DNA of 48,861 nt from JAAYJR01 sp964563975 (lineage in GTDB: Bacteria; Bacteroidota; Bacteroidia; Bacteroidales; Prolixibacteraceae): assembly GCA_964563975.1 (NCBI GenBank), contig CAZLZJ010000010.1, forward strand, positions 1-48,861. Direction: 5' to 3'. The position numbers and the translations under genes were made by a program. The notes below the pieces were generated by a model that was given only the letters and a program-made list of their open reading frames with translations, made no database searches and was not told the origin of the DNA. Shown piece by piece: positions 1 through 8,597 of the stretch (position 1 is its first letter; each line of letters starts with the position of its first letter).

Positions 1-1
1 T

Positions 2-1165
2 ATGAAATATAAACTGCTATTTTGTTTCTTCTTTGTTACTGTTTCGATTGCTCTCTTTGCACAAGAGGTAAAAATATCGCACGGTCCTTATATTCAGGCT
101 ATCGGCCAAACAGAAGCAACTGTCATATGGACTACCGATAATGATGCCGTGTCCTGGGTTGAAGTAGCACCGGCCGGTGACAACAGCTTTTATGGCAGCG
201 AGCATCCTAAATATTACCAGACAAAAAACGGCAACAGGGTTATCGGGAAACTTCATAAAATTAATATTGCCGGACTGAAACCGGGAACCGAATACCGTTA
301 CAGGATATTCTCAAAAGCAGTCCTTGAATATGCAGGGCATAGAGTATTGTACGGCAATATTGCTTCATCAAATGTATATACAAAAAAACCTTTGAGATTT
401 CAAACATTAGATAGTAGCAAAGAGTCAATTTCATTTCTTGTTTTGAACGATATTCATGGAAGAAATGATGATCTTATTGCACTTTCAAAAGATGTTCGAT
501 TTGGCAAAACCGACCTTGTCTTTTTTAATGGTGATATGGTTTCATCAATGGAAAATGAAAAACAGTTTTTTGAAGGATTCATGGATAATGCAGTAAATCT
601 TTTTGCATCCGAAGTACCGGTATTCTTCAGTCGTGGAAATCATGAGACCAGAGGTCCGTTCAGTGTCTATTTCCCTGAATATTTTCCAACATCTACAGAA
701 AAGCTGTACTATTCATTCAGGCAGGGGCCGGTCTATTTTATTGTGCTTGACTGCGGCGAAGATAAACCGGACTCAGATATAGAATATTCCGGACTGGCAC
801 AGTTTGATGCATATCGTACCGAACAACAGAAGTGGTTAAATGCTGAAATAAAAACAGAAAATTTCAAAACCGCTCCCCATAAAGTAGTTGTTATACATAT
901 CCCTCCGGTTGGTTCAGACTGGCATGGTCCTCTCGACATAAAAAGAAAAATTTTGCCTGTTCTTAACAATATAGGAATAACCGCAATGATTTGCGCCCAT
1001 ACGCATAGTTATAAATATATTGAACCAGATAAGGAAGATCACGATTTTCCTGTTATTATAAATGCTCACAACAGTGCTCTTGATATATATGCAGATTTGC
1101 AAAAAATGATAATTTTAAGAAAAGACACTTCAGGCAAAGTAATCAACAGAATTGAATTGGACTGA
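2..1165 (+). CDS. Secreted metallophosphoesterase with purple-acid-phosphatase-like N-terminal domain
   Basis: The product is 387 residues. Residues 1-20 form a signal peptide ending in LFAQ, so it is exported. Residues about 25-130 look like the fibronectin-type domain found before purple acid phosphatase-like enzymes (HGPYIQ, ATVIWTT). The catalytic domain shows the calcineurin-like metal ligands in order: DIHG near 150, GDM near 177, GNHE near 212, VVIHIPP near 298 and AHTHSY near 333. It probably hydrolyses phosphomonoesters or diesters in the periplasm or at the surface; the substrate cannot be told. The ATG is the second base of the window, but the intact signal peptide suggests the protein is complete. 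A hairpin terminator follows about 100 bases after the stop. Confidence 0.85.
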   Translation: MKYKLLFCFFFVTVSIALFAQEVKISHGPYIQAIGQTEATVIWTTDNDAVSWVEVAPAGDNSFYGSEHPKYYQTKNGNRVIGKLHKINIAGLKPGTEYRYRIFSKAVLEYAGHRVLYGNIASSNVYTKKPLRFQTLDSSKESISFLVLNDIHGRNDDLIALSKDVRFGKTDLVFFNGDMVSSMENEKQFFEGFMDNAVNLFASEVPVFFSRGNHETRGPFSVYFPEYFPTSTEKLYYSFRQGPVYFIVLDCGEDKPDSDIEYSGLAQFDAYRTEQQKWLNAEIKTENFKTAPHKVVVIHIPPVGSDWHGPLDIKRKILPVLNNIGITAMICAHTHSYKYIEPDKEDHDFPVIINAHNSALDIYADLQKMIILRKDTSGKVINRIELD

Positions 1166-1264
1166 TCTGTTGAACATTCTCTCCCACTGCTTTGTTATAT
1201 GTATGTGGCGAGCAGCCCGGTCATAACCGGGACAAAAGATGATTTTAGTTAATTTGGATAGAAA

Positions 1265-1302
1265 TTCACCCGGCATTTATAAATCACCGGGTGAACTTTT
1301 TT
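1265..1302 (+). terminator. Rho-independent terminator after the phosphoesterase gene
   Basis: A perfect nine-base stem, TTCACCCGG (1265-1273) with CCGGGTGAA (1287-1295), is followed by CTTTTTT. The 13-base loop contains a second small palindrome, ATTTATAAAT. It ends the upstream phosphoesterase transcript. Confidence 0.75.
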
Positions 1303-1362
1303 ACAATCTATTCATTTATTAAAATATCAGGATAAAAAAATATACATATGCCATAAAATTTA

Positions 1363-1370
1363 TAACTTTG
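1363..1370 (+). promoter_or_regulatory. Putative -7 element TAACTTTG for the Crp/Fnr gene
   Basis: TAACTTTG matches the Bacteroidota housekeeping -7 consensus TAnnTTTG and lies 29 bases before the ATG at 1400. No good -33 TTTG is seen at the usual spacing. Confidence 0.5.
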
Positions 1371-1399
1371 ATGCTGTAAAACATATTATATGAATATTG

Positions 1400-2101
1400 A
1401 TGTTAAATGCGGAATCTGATTATAGGAATATTATAGACAACCCAAAATCTATATTCAGCCTCTTAAGCAAAGATGAGAAAGATGAGCTTGAGAAGCAGAT
1501 ATCATTGGTACAATATAAAAAAAGTGAAGTTATTTATAAAGAGGAAGAAAGGCCAAACTGCCTGTATATGCTTGTAGATGGCAAAGTGAAATTATGTAAA
1601 GAGGGTGTTGGCGGCAGAGAACAGATTATCAGAATGGTTAAGCCAATGGAAATAATTGGGTTCAGGGCTTTATTTGCCAAAGAGAACCATATAGCCTCAG
1701 CAATCGCCTTAGAAGAGTCATTAATTTGCACTGTCAACTCAGAGTTTGTAATGACAAAAGCTATTAAAAACACCTTATTTGCTGAACAAATTATAAAAAA
1801 ACTATCTATGCAACTTGGTTTTTCCAATACCCGCACAGTAACACTTACCCAAAAACATATACGCGGAAGACTTGCCGAATCCCTCATTCTTCTAAAAAGC
1901 AAATACGGGTATGAAAATGATGGTTGTACATTAAATGTGTATCTCTCAAGAGAAGATATAGCAAACCTGTCAAATATGACTACCTCAAATGCTATAAGAA
2001 CTTTGTCTACTTTTGCCAACGAAAAGGTAATTGCTATTGACGGAAGAAAAATTAAGATACTTGATTTTAACCGGCTTGACAGAATTAGCAAACTTGGCTA
2101 A
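1400..2101 (+). CDS. Crp/Fnr family transcriptional regulator
   Basis: The product is 233 residues from the ATG at 1400; a TTG one codon earlier is possible. An N-terminal cyclic-nucleotide-binding-like beta-roll spans about 20-130 (GKVKLCKEG, EIIGFRALF). A dimerisation helix follows, then a C-terminal winged helix (LSREDIANLSNMTTSNAIRTL, about 175-195, with a divergent recognition helix). The N-terminal cysteine cluster that binds an iron-sulfur centre in FNR is absent, so oxygen sensing by that route is unlikely. It is a lone gene facing the murF-alr fusion, and its ligand and targets cannot be read from the sequence. Confidence 0.88.
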   Translation: MLNAESDYRNIIDNPKSIFSLLSKDEKDELEKQISLVQYKKSEVIYKEEERPNCLYMLVDGKVKLCKEGVGGREQIIRMVKPMEIIGFRALFAKENHIASAIALEESLICTVNSEFVMTKAIKNTLFAEQIIKKLSMQLGFSNTRTVTLTQKHIRGRLAESLILLKSKYGYENDGCTLNVYLSREDIANLSNMTTSNAIRTLSTFANEKVIAIDGRKIKILDFNRLDRISKLG

Positions 2102-2106
2102 GTGGC

Positions 2107-4578
2107 TTATTCATATCGGTATATCCTCTTTACCCTTTGAGATACCCCGGTGAAAATTTCATAAGGAATAGTACCGGCTTTTTCTGCTACCTCTGAAATA
2201 GATATATTTTTCCCGAAAAATTCTACTTTATCCTCAGGCTCTACACCTAACCCTGTTACATCCAGCATCACCATATCCATACAAATATTTCCAACTATCG
2301 GAACTCTGCAATCCTTAATAAATGCTTCCCCTGTTTCATTACCCAGCCTGCGATCAAGTCCGTCAGCATAACCAACAGGCACAATGGCAATTTCCCTCTT
2401 CTTTATAATTTTTCCCTTACGGCTATAACCGACAGTCTCCCCCTTATCTACTCTTTTTACCTGCGAAACAGTACTCTTCAATGCAGAGATACTTTGCAAA
2501 GGCAGTTGAGTACACGAAACACCATAAAGGCCTATACCAAGGCGAACCATCTCAAACTGTTTATCAGGGAACCGTTCAATCCCGGCTGAATTTAAAATAT
2601 GCCTGTCAATCTTGTATGGAAAAGAGTTGATCATCATTTCCGAAATTTTTTCAAACCTGCTAATCTGATCTGCTGTAAAAAGATCCATAGCAGGATCGTC
2701 ACCGGCAACAAGATGTGAAAAAACAGATTTAACCTTTAAATACTTATTTGATTGTATCCCGGCAATAAGAGTACTGACCTCATCCTCAAATTTAAAGCCC
2801 AACCTGTTCATTCCGGTGTCAATTTTAATATGAACAGGAAAACCTATGAAAGCAGAACGGGAAACAGATTTGGAAAACTCTTTAAATAATTGAAAACTGT
2901 ATATATTAGGCTCAAGACGGTAGTCAATCATATTATGAAAACTGTGTGACTCGGGGTTCATTACTATTATGGGACACCGAACCCCTGCCTGTCTCAAAGT
3001 AACACCCTCATCGGCAACAGCAACAGCAAGGTAGTCGACATTATGAAACTGCAGCAGCTTTGCAATTTCAATATCGCCGTTACCGTATGAAAAAGCTTTT
3101 ACCATAACCATTATCTTGGTGGCTGGCCTTAATAAACTCTTGAAAACATTGAGATTGTGTACTAATGCATTCATGTCAATCTCCAGAATAGTCTGATGAG
3201 CTTTTTGTTGCAACAATGCAGAAATACTCTCAAAGGCAAATGACCTGGCCCCTTTAATGAGTATAGCAGAATCAGAAAAATCAGCCCTGTTCAAAGAGTC
3301 CTCAAATGCACGGGTAGTGGGATAAAATGACTTCTTAACTGAAAAAAGTGCGGCATTTGCAGAAATCTGAGGCCCGATCCCTGTGATGGTATCAATATTC
3401 CACTGTTCAAGAAGCCGGTTTACTATGCTGTATAGTTCTTCCAGCGGAATTCCGGTTTGCCGGAGGTCTGAAAGAATAACCTGTTTTTTTAAATGACCCG
3501 ATTTTGACTGCTGATGCAACACAGATAAAGCAATTGACAATGAGGCCAGGTCAGAATTATAATAATCGTTGATTAAAAGAGAGTTATTAATACCCTGTTT
3601 AATCTCAAGCCGCATTTCTACAGGCCCCAATTTTTCAAATAAAGGGATAACCCTCTCCGGATCTTTCATCAAAAGAGAGATCAGTGTAAAACAGTGGCAA
3701 CAATTCTCAATAGAAGATCTATCAGTAAAAGGAATAATAAAATTATAGTATTTTCCACCTGTTGCAGCTGAAATATAAGACTTTCCTTCATCACTTTCAT
3801 ATTTAAACCTAATCTTTGATTCCTGCCCGCTGAGAGTCCAGGAAATTTCCTCAATACCATGACGACCGCAAAAATCTTTTACGGCTGTAGCTGTCTCTTT
3901 ATCATCAACACTGAATATCAGCTTTCGAACCGATGTGAATAATATTAACTTCTCCTCAATTTTTTGTTTTTTTGATTTGAAATTTTCCTGATGTGCATCT
4001 CCTATATTTGTTAATATACCTATATCAGGCTTTATTACAGGCAATAACTTCTTCATTTCACCGGGTTGTGATATTCCTGCCTCAAAAATGCCAAGATTAA
4101 AATGGCTGTCCATCATTAAAACAGAGAGGGGAACCCCTACTTGTGAGTTAAAACTTTTAGGACTCCTGATAATACTGAACTCTTTTGAAAGAAGCTCGTA
4201 AAGCCACTCCTTAATTATTGTCTTCCCGTTACTGCCCGTTATTCCTATAACAGGGTAATTGAAAAATCCCCTGTTGCAGGCGGCAAACATCTGTAACGCT
4301 TCAGCTGTATCCTCAACCAGGATAAAAGCAGCTTCCCCGGTAATAGAGTCAGATTCTGAAACTACAAAAGCTTGCATTCCGCGCTCTATTAGTACAGGAA
4401 TAAAATTATGCCCGTTATTCCTGGGTCCCGACAGGGCAAAAAACAGAGAATTTTCTCCTTTAAAAAAAGTACGGCTATCAGTTACAATCCGGCTTATCGT
4501 TATCTCCCGGCAATTTTCCGGGGAAAAAATTCTCCCTTTTATAAATGAGGCTATTTGTGATAAAGAGTACTCAACCAT
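2107..4578 (-). CDS. Bifunctional UDP-MurNAc-tripeptide:D-Ala-D-Ala ligase / alanine racemase (MurF-Alr fusion)
   Basis: At 823 residues this is a two-domain enzyme. Residues 1-450 are MurF, which adds D-Ala-D-Ala to the UDP-MurNAc-tripeptide using ATP: the P-loop ITGSNGKTIIKEW is near 114, followed by EAGISQPGE and the C-terminal Mur ligase domain. Residues about 455-823 are a PLP-dependent alanine racemase: the lysine lies in MVMVKAFSYGNG (usual form VKADAYGHG), the C-terminal barrel carries VGYSRKGK, and NICMDMVMLD contributes to the active site. One protein thus makes D-Ala and uses its dipeptide, with Ddl acting in between. This fusion is well known in Bacteroidota. The stop lies five bases from that of the convergent Crp/Fnr gene. 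Confidence 0.95.
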   Translation of the reverse strand: MVEYSLSQIASFIKGRIFSPENCREITISRIVTDSRTFFKGENSLFFALSGPRNNGHNFIPVLIERGMQAFVVSESDSITGEAAFILVEDTAEALQMFAACNRGFFNYPVIGITGSNGKTIIKEWLYELLSKEFSIIRSPKSFNSQVGVPLSVLMMDSHFNLGIFEAGISQPGEMKKLLPVIKPDIGILTNIGDAHQENFKSKKQKIEEKLILFTSVRKLIFSVDDKETATAVKDFCGRHGIEEISWTLSGQESKIRFKYESDEGKSYISAATGGKYYNFIIPFTDRSSIENCCHCFTLISLLMKDPERVIPLFEKLGPVEMRLEIKQGINNSLLINDYYNSDLASLSIALSVLHQQSKSGHLKKQVILSDLRQTGIPLEELYSIVNRLLEQWNIDTITGIGPQISANAALFSVKKSFYPTTRAFEDSLNRADFSDSAILIKGARSFAFESISALLQQKAHQTILEIDMNALVHNLNVFKSLLRPATKIMVMVKAFSYGNGDIEIAKLLQFHNVDYLAVAVADEGVTLRQAGVRCPIIVMNPESHSFHNMIDYRLEPNIYSFQLFKEFSKSVSRSAFIGFPVHIKIDTGMNRLGFKFEDEVSTLIAGIQSNKYLKVKSVFSHLVAGDDPAMDLFTADQISRFEKISEMMINSFPYKIDRHILNSAGIERFPDKQFEMVRLGIGLYGVSCTQLPLQSISALKSTVSQVKRVDKGETVGYSRKGKIIKKREIAIVPVGYADGLDRRLGNETGEAFIKDCRVPIVGNICMDMVMLDVTGLGVEPEDKVEFFGKNISISEVAEKAGTIPYEIFTGVSQRVKRIYRYE

Positions 4579-4589
4579 TATTTATTATA

Positions 4590-4597
4590 TAAAGATA
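4590..4597 (-). promoter_or_regulatory. Possible -7 element TATCTTTA for murF-alr
   Basis: On the minus strand TATCTTTA lies 11 bases before the start codon and differs from TAnnTTTG at one position. It would give a very short leader, so this is a weak call. Confidence 0.3.
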
Positions 4598-4684
4598 TAA
4601 AACCGGTTATTGTTTTTTAACTAAATTCACCGGAATTAATCAATAAAACAACTGACCACTACTACAATATAACAACTAGTTATT

Positions 4685-4692
4685 TAAATTTG
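4685..4692 (+). promoter_or_regulatory. Putative -7 element TAAATTTG for the 4736 gene and rsmI
   Basis: TAAATTTG matches TAnnTTTG and sits 43 bases before the ATG at 4736. It would drive the unknown gene and the overlapping rsmI. Confidence 0.45.
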
Positions 4693-4735
4693 TACTTTTA
4701 CAAAAATATATTTTAAACCAACAGCCCTGCAAATA

Positions 4736-5434
4736 ATGGAAAATAAAAAACTAATAAAAATTTTATTGAAAGATATGACTGAGCTTGAAGAGCTCATTTC
4801 TGAATTGAAAAACGGGGAAAAGTTTGAAAGCTTTGAAATAAACTATATTCATACACGTATCAAAGGTATTTTGCAATTAATGAATTTACTTGATAAAAAG
4901 GAATCTGCTGATCAGAAAAAAGAGGTACCACAAAAAACCGTTATAGCTGAAGAGGAAAAAACTCATGAAGCAGAATTACCTCTTTCCGATAATATTGAAA
5001 AAGCAGAAATATCAAAGCCGGTTTCTGAAAAAACAGAGGATCAGGAAATTTTAAGCGGTACAGCAATCATTGAAGAAGAGATGCTTGAAGAGCAGGCTGA
5101 AAACAATGAATCCAAATCACTTTTAGGGGAAAGCTTTCTTAAAGGCAAATCAATTTACGATCTTATCACTGACCAAAGCAAACTTGAACTAAAATTATCA
5201 AATCTCCCTGTATCAACTCTTAAGTCAGCCATCGGGATCAATGACCGTTTTCAGTATATTCGTGAACTTTTTGAAAATGATGCCGATAAATTTTCAAAAT
5301 CGATAAATATTCTTGACTCGATGAAAAATGAAAAGGAGGCAGCAGACTATATTCGCGCCAACTTTAAATGGAAAAAAAGCGAAACCAGCCTTAAATTCAT
5401 TAATCTGGTAAAACGAAGGTTTCATCATGAGTAG
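4736..5434 (+). CDS. Conserved hypothetical acidic protein, cotranscribed with rsmI
   Basis: The product is 232 residues with no recognised catalytic motif. Residues 1-60 are predicted helical (LKDMTELEELISELK). Residues 60-135 are a low-complexity Glu/Lys-rich linker. Residues about 140-232 form a compact helical domain with the pattern ...LPVSTLKSAIGINDRFQYIRELF..., which I recall from uncharacterised proteins of many Bacteroidota. There is no signal peptide, so it is probably cytoplasmic. The last codons overlap the rsmI start by eight bases, which suggests translational coupling. The function is unknown; a link to ribosome or translation biology is only a guess from its neighbour. Confidence 0.8.
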   Translation: MENKKLIKILLKDMTELEELISELKNGEKFESFEINYIHTRIKGILQLMNLLDKKESADQKKEVPQKTVIAEEEKTHEAELPLSDNIEKAEISKPVSEKTEDQEILSGTAIIEEEMLEEQAENNESKSLLGESFLKGKSIYDLITDQSKLELKLSNLPVSTLKSAIGINDRFQYIRELFENDADKFSKSINILDSMKNEKEAADYIRANFKWKKSETSLKFINLVKRRFHHE

Positions 5435-6137
5435 TACCGGAAAGTTAATCCTGGTTCCAACTCCCATTGGGAACTTAGGGGATATTACTCTTCGGGCAAT
5501 CGAAGTTTTAAAAAATGCAGACCTGATCCTTGCTGAAGACACAAGAGTATCATCAAAACTTCTCAGACATCTGGATATAAACAAAAAAACAATCCCGTAT
5601 CACCAGTTTAATGAACATCAACAGGTTAATAATATCATAACTGAGATAAAGGCCGGAAACACAATTGCCCTGATCACTGATGCCGGAACCCCGGCAATAT
5701 CAGATCCGGGATTTCTGTTGGTAAGAGCCTGTATCAGGCAAAATATAGAAGTTGAATGTCTTCCCGGACCTACTGCATTAATACCTGCATTAGCACTATC
5801 CGGATTAGCCGCCGACCGCTTTGTCTTTGAAGGATTCCTGCCAAGAAAAAAAGGCCGGAATAAAAGGGTGGCAGAGCTGTCGCATGAATCCCGTACCATA
5901 ATTTTTTATGAATCGCCCTTCCGCTTAGTAAAAACTCTATCCGAACTAAAAGAATCTTTTGGCAATGATCGCCGCATATGCGTTTGCAGGGAAATAAGCA
6001 AATTGTTTGAAGAGATAAAAAGAGGTACTATTACAGAACTAACTGATTACTATAGTAAAAATCCTCCCAAAGGTGAGATCGTGGTAGTTGTTGAAGGAAA
6101 AAAACAATCCTGCCAAATGATTAATAAAAGAATATAG
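5427..6137 (+). CDS. rsmI: 16S rRNA (cytidine1402-2'-O)-methyltransferase
   Basis: The product is 236 residues of the tetrapyrrole-methylase fold. The start LILVPTPIGNLGDITLRAIEVL and LILAEDTRVSSKLL are typical of RsmI, as are ALITDAGTPAISDPG near 85, CLPGPTALIPALALSG near 113, and the end GEIVVVVEGK. It uses S-adenosylmethionine to methylate the 2'-oxygen of C1402 in the ribosomal decoding centre. It is shorter than the roughly 286 residues of the E. coli protein at the C-terminus. The start overlaps the preceding gene by eight bases. Confidence 0.95.
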   Translation: MSSTGKLILVPTPIGNLGDITLRAIEVLKNADLILAEDTRVSSKLLRHLDINKKTIPYHQFNEHQQVNNIITEIKAGNTIALITDAGTPAISDPGFLLVRACIRQNIEVECLPGPTALIPALALSGLAADRFVFEGFLPRKKGRNKRVAELSHESRTIIFYESPFRLVKTLSELKESFGNDRRICVCREISKLFEEIKRGTITELTDYYSKNPPKGEIVVVVEGKKQSCQMINKRI

Positions 6138-6145
6138 TAACTTTG
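6138..6145 (+). promoter_or_regulatory. Putative -7 element TAACTTTG for the nadB run
   Basis: TAACTTTG follows directly after the rsmI stop codon and lies 26 bases before the nadB ATG. It matches TAnnTTTG and could drive nadB through lptC. Confidence 0.5.
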
Positions 6146-6171
6146 CGCACGTCCTACGAGATTTTAGACAT

Positions 6172-7761
6172 ATGCAAATATTTGAATTTGATACTGTTGT
6201 TATTGGCAGCGGGCTTGCAGGGCTTGCTGCTGCTTACCACTCTTCATCATTTGGCAGGGTTGCCATTGTAACTAAATCAGAACTTGACATAAGCAACTCA
6301 TACTATGCGCAAGGTGGTATAGCTGCTGTGACAGACGACGACGATTCGCCCGCCCTGCATATTAAAGATACCCTTACGGCAGGGCGCGGACTATGTGACA
6401 TTGATGCCGTTGAGATACTTGTCAATGAAGGAATAGAAAGAGTTCGTGAAGTTATCGGAATGGGAATGCAATTTGACATGCAAAACGGACAATATCTTTT
6501 AGGTATGGAGGGGGGACATAGTAAACGCCGTATACTGCATGCCGAAGGAGATGCAACAGGTAAAGCGCTAACATCTTTTTTCCTGAAAAAAGTTAAAGAA
6601 AAACCCTCAATTTATCCATTTGAATATTTGTCGGTTGTCAGGCTGCTCAAAAATAACAACCGGATAACGGGCATTATGACTGTTGACCTGAAAACAGCCG
6701 ACAATATTATATTTAAAGCTAAAGCAGTAATTCTTGCCACCGGCGGACTCTCCAGATTATTCGCACGCTCCACGAACCCGGACACTGCAACAGGCGAAGG
6801 CATTGCCGTAGCTTATGAAGCAGGAGCAAAAATTGCAGATATTGAGTTTGTTCAGTTCCATCCATCTGCTCTCTATATACCCGGAACAGATGCTTACCTT
6901 ATTAGTGAAGCAGTACGGGGCGAAGGAGCATGGTTGCTTGACCATAATGGGAACAGGTTTATGAAAGATATCCATCCCTTGGCTGAACTGGCACCCCGTG
7001 ATATTGTTGCCTACAATATCTTTAAACAGATACATAAATCAGATAAAAACTTTATATACTTATCACTAAAGCATCTCGATCCAAAAAAAATTAAAAGTCG
7101 TTTCTATAATATATATACTCATCTTCAGGAGCTTGGCTTCGACATGACTAAAGATTTACTTCCGGTCTCACCTGCAGCACATTACACAGTAGGCGGCATC
7201 AGAACAAATCTTGATGCAGAAAGTAATATAAAAGGTCTGTTTATTTGCGGAGAAGCTGCATCTACCGGTGCAATGGGAGCTAACAGGCTGGCAAGCAACT
7301 CATTGCTTGAGTGCTTAGTATTTAGCAAAAGAGCCAGTGAAAAAGCGGCACAGCTAAAATGTGCCGACTGCAATATTGGCAGTTTAAAACCAATAAAAAT
7401 CAATGCCGGAAATGAAAACGCTTTTCTCTCTTTCCAAAATGAGACAGCTGCAATTATGTCAAAATACCTGGGTATCGTAAGAGATAAAAAGGGTATTGAA
7501 AAAGCCCTGGCAAATTTCAGAGAGATCATAAAAAAATATAGCAGAGAAAAAAACGATTACTATCTTTCAAAAATTTTTCTCGGCGCTACAATTTGCAGTT
7601 TGATTGCCAATGCTGCATTAAAGCGCGAAGAGAGCCGCGGAGGGCACATAAGAAGCGATTTTCCTGAAGAAAACTCCAACTTTGAAGTTCATATTATTCA
7701 ACAAAAAAACAAAAATATTCAGTTTGAACCTGTCAGAAAACAGAAAGATCATTATGGATAA
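6172..7761 (+). CDS. nadB: L-aspartate oxidase
   Basis: This 529-residue flavoprotein converts L-aspartate to iminoaspartate, the first step of de novo NAD synthesis. The FAD-binding GSGLAGLAAAYHSS lies near residue 12. SYYAQGGIAAV, GHSKRRILHAEGDATG, IEFVQFHPSALY and SEAVRGEGAWLL are the conserved substrate and flavin regions of NadB and fumarate-reductase relatives. AAHYTVGGIRTN and GANRLASNSLLECLVF complete the signature, and a C-terminal helical domain follows. The stop overlaps the nadC start by eight bases. The next enzyme, quinolinate synthase NadA, is not in the window. Confidence 0.96.
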   Translation: MQIFEFDTVVIGSGLAGLAAAYHSSSFGRVAIVTKSELDISNSYYAQGGIAAVTDDDDSPALHIKDTLTAGRGLCDIDAVEILVNEGIERVREVIGMGMQFDMQNGQYLLGMEGGHSKRRILHAEGDATGKALTSFFLKKVKEKPSIYPFEYLSVVRLLKNNNRITGIMTVDLKTADNIIFKAKAVILATGGLSRLFARSTNPDTATGEGIAVAYEAGAKIADIEFVQFHPSALYIPGTDAYLISEAVRGEGAWLLDHNGNRFMKDIHPLAELAPRDIVAYNIFKQIHKSDKNFIYLSLKHLDPKKIKSRFYNIYTHLQELGFDMTKDLLPVSPAAHYTVGGIRTNLDAESNIKGLFICGEAASTGAMGANRLASNSLLECLVFSKRASEKAAQLKCADCNIGSLKPIKINAGNENAFLSFQNETAAIMSKYLGIVRDKKGIEKALANFREIIKKYSREKNDYYLSKIFLGATICSLIANAALKREESRGGHIRSDFPEENSNFEVHIIQQKNKNIQFEPVRKQKDHYG

Positions 7762-8596
7762 AAAAACTTTAAATTCAGCCGAAGTACTATTTGAATTAGC
7801 TATAACAGAAGATATAGGCGAAGGTGATATCACCACTAATAACCTTTTATCACAGCAGACAAATAAAACAGCTGTCCTTCTTGTTAAAGATGAGGGGATA
7901 GTTGCCGGGCTTCAGGTTGCAGAAATGGTATTTAAAAAATTCGATGAAAATATTGAATGGAACGTAAAGCTGAAAGATGGCAGCAGAGTGAAACCCGGAG
8001 ATATACTTGTTGAATTCAGAGGTGATTTCAAAGCAATTCTTACAGGCGAAAGAAAGGCATTGAATTTCTTGCAAAGATTATCGGGAATTGCTACTTATGC
8101 AGATAAATGCATCAAGGAGGTTGAAGGTTATAACGTGAAAATCCTGGATACCAGAAAAACAATGCCCGGATACAGATACCTCGACAAATATGCTGTTCGA
8201 ATGGGCGGTGCCTCAAATCACAGACTTGGCTTATATGATATGGTAATGATAAAAAATAATCATATTCAGGTTGCAGGAGGTATTAAAAATGCAATTGAGG
8301 CGATCCGTGAAAAAATTCCTCAGGGAATCAAAATTGAAGTGGAAACTTCCTCTTTGAAAGAGGTACAGGAAGCAATTGATGCTAATGTTGATATCATTAT
8401 GCTTGATAATATGAGTACAAAAATGATGCGGGAAGCCGTTAAACTGATCAATAAAAGAACTAAAATTGAAGCATCCGGCAATATGACTCTTAAACGTATC
8501 AGAAAAGTTGCTGCTGCGGGAGTCGACTATATATCAATCGGAGCATTGACCCATTCTGTTAAAGCCCTTGATATAAGTCTCAGAATAATAGACTGA
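7754..8596 (+). CDS. nadC: Nicotinate-nucleotide pyrophosphorylase (carboxylating)
   Basis: The product is 280 residues from the ATG at 7754. An in-frame TTG at 7682 would add 24 residues lying wholly inside nadB and is unlikely. The enzyme joins quinolinate and PRPP to give nicotinate mononucleotide, CO2 and pyrophosphate. The N-terminal ITEDIGEGDITT is characteristic, followed by GERKALNFLQRLSGIAT, the basic substrate segment ILDTRKTMPGYRYLDKYAV, NHRLGLYDMVMIKNNH, IEVETSSLKEVQEA and DIIMLDNM. Its start overlaps the nadB stop, so both are probably made from one message. Confidence 0.96.
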   Translation: MDKKTLNSAEVLFELAITEDIGEGDITTNNLLSQQTNKTAVLLVKDEGIVAGLQVAEMVFKKFDENIEWNVKLKDGSRVKPGDILVEFRGDFKAILTGERKALNFLQRLSGIATYADKCIKEVEGYNVKILDTRKTMPGYRYLDKYAVRMGGASNHRLGLYDMVMIKNNHIQVAGGIKNAIEAIREKIPQGIKIEVETSSLKEVQEAIDANVDIIMLDNMSTKMMREAVKLINKRTKIEASGNMTLKRIRKVAAAGVDYISIGALTHSVKALDISLRIID

Positions 8597-8597
8597 T

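Larger units (their letters stand above)
1166..1396. other. Intergenic region with two hairpins and a promoter
   Basis: No coding region is visible here. It holds a small stem-loop at 1216-1231 (six-base stem, loop CATA, no T-run after it), a clear terminator at 1265-1302, and a TAnnTTTG promoter element for the Crp/Fnr gene at 1363-1370. Confidence 0.6.

Noticed and set aside
1216..1231. CCCGGT-CATA-ACCGGG hairpin as a terminator
   Set aside because: No T-run follows it; the better terminator is 34 bases downstream.
1534..2091. 185-residue open frame antisense to the Crp/Fnr gene
   Set aside because: It mirrors a well-supported regulator gene, has no recognisable motif and no promoter of its own.
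2107..4578. MurF-Alr fusion as a novel enzyme
   Set aside because: The fusion is a known feature of Bacteroidota and both active sites look normal.
7682..7753. Upstream TTG start for nadC
   Set aside because: It would overlap nadB by 80 bases, and relatives begin near the ATG at 7754.
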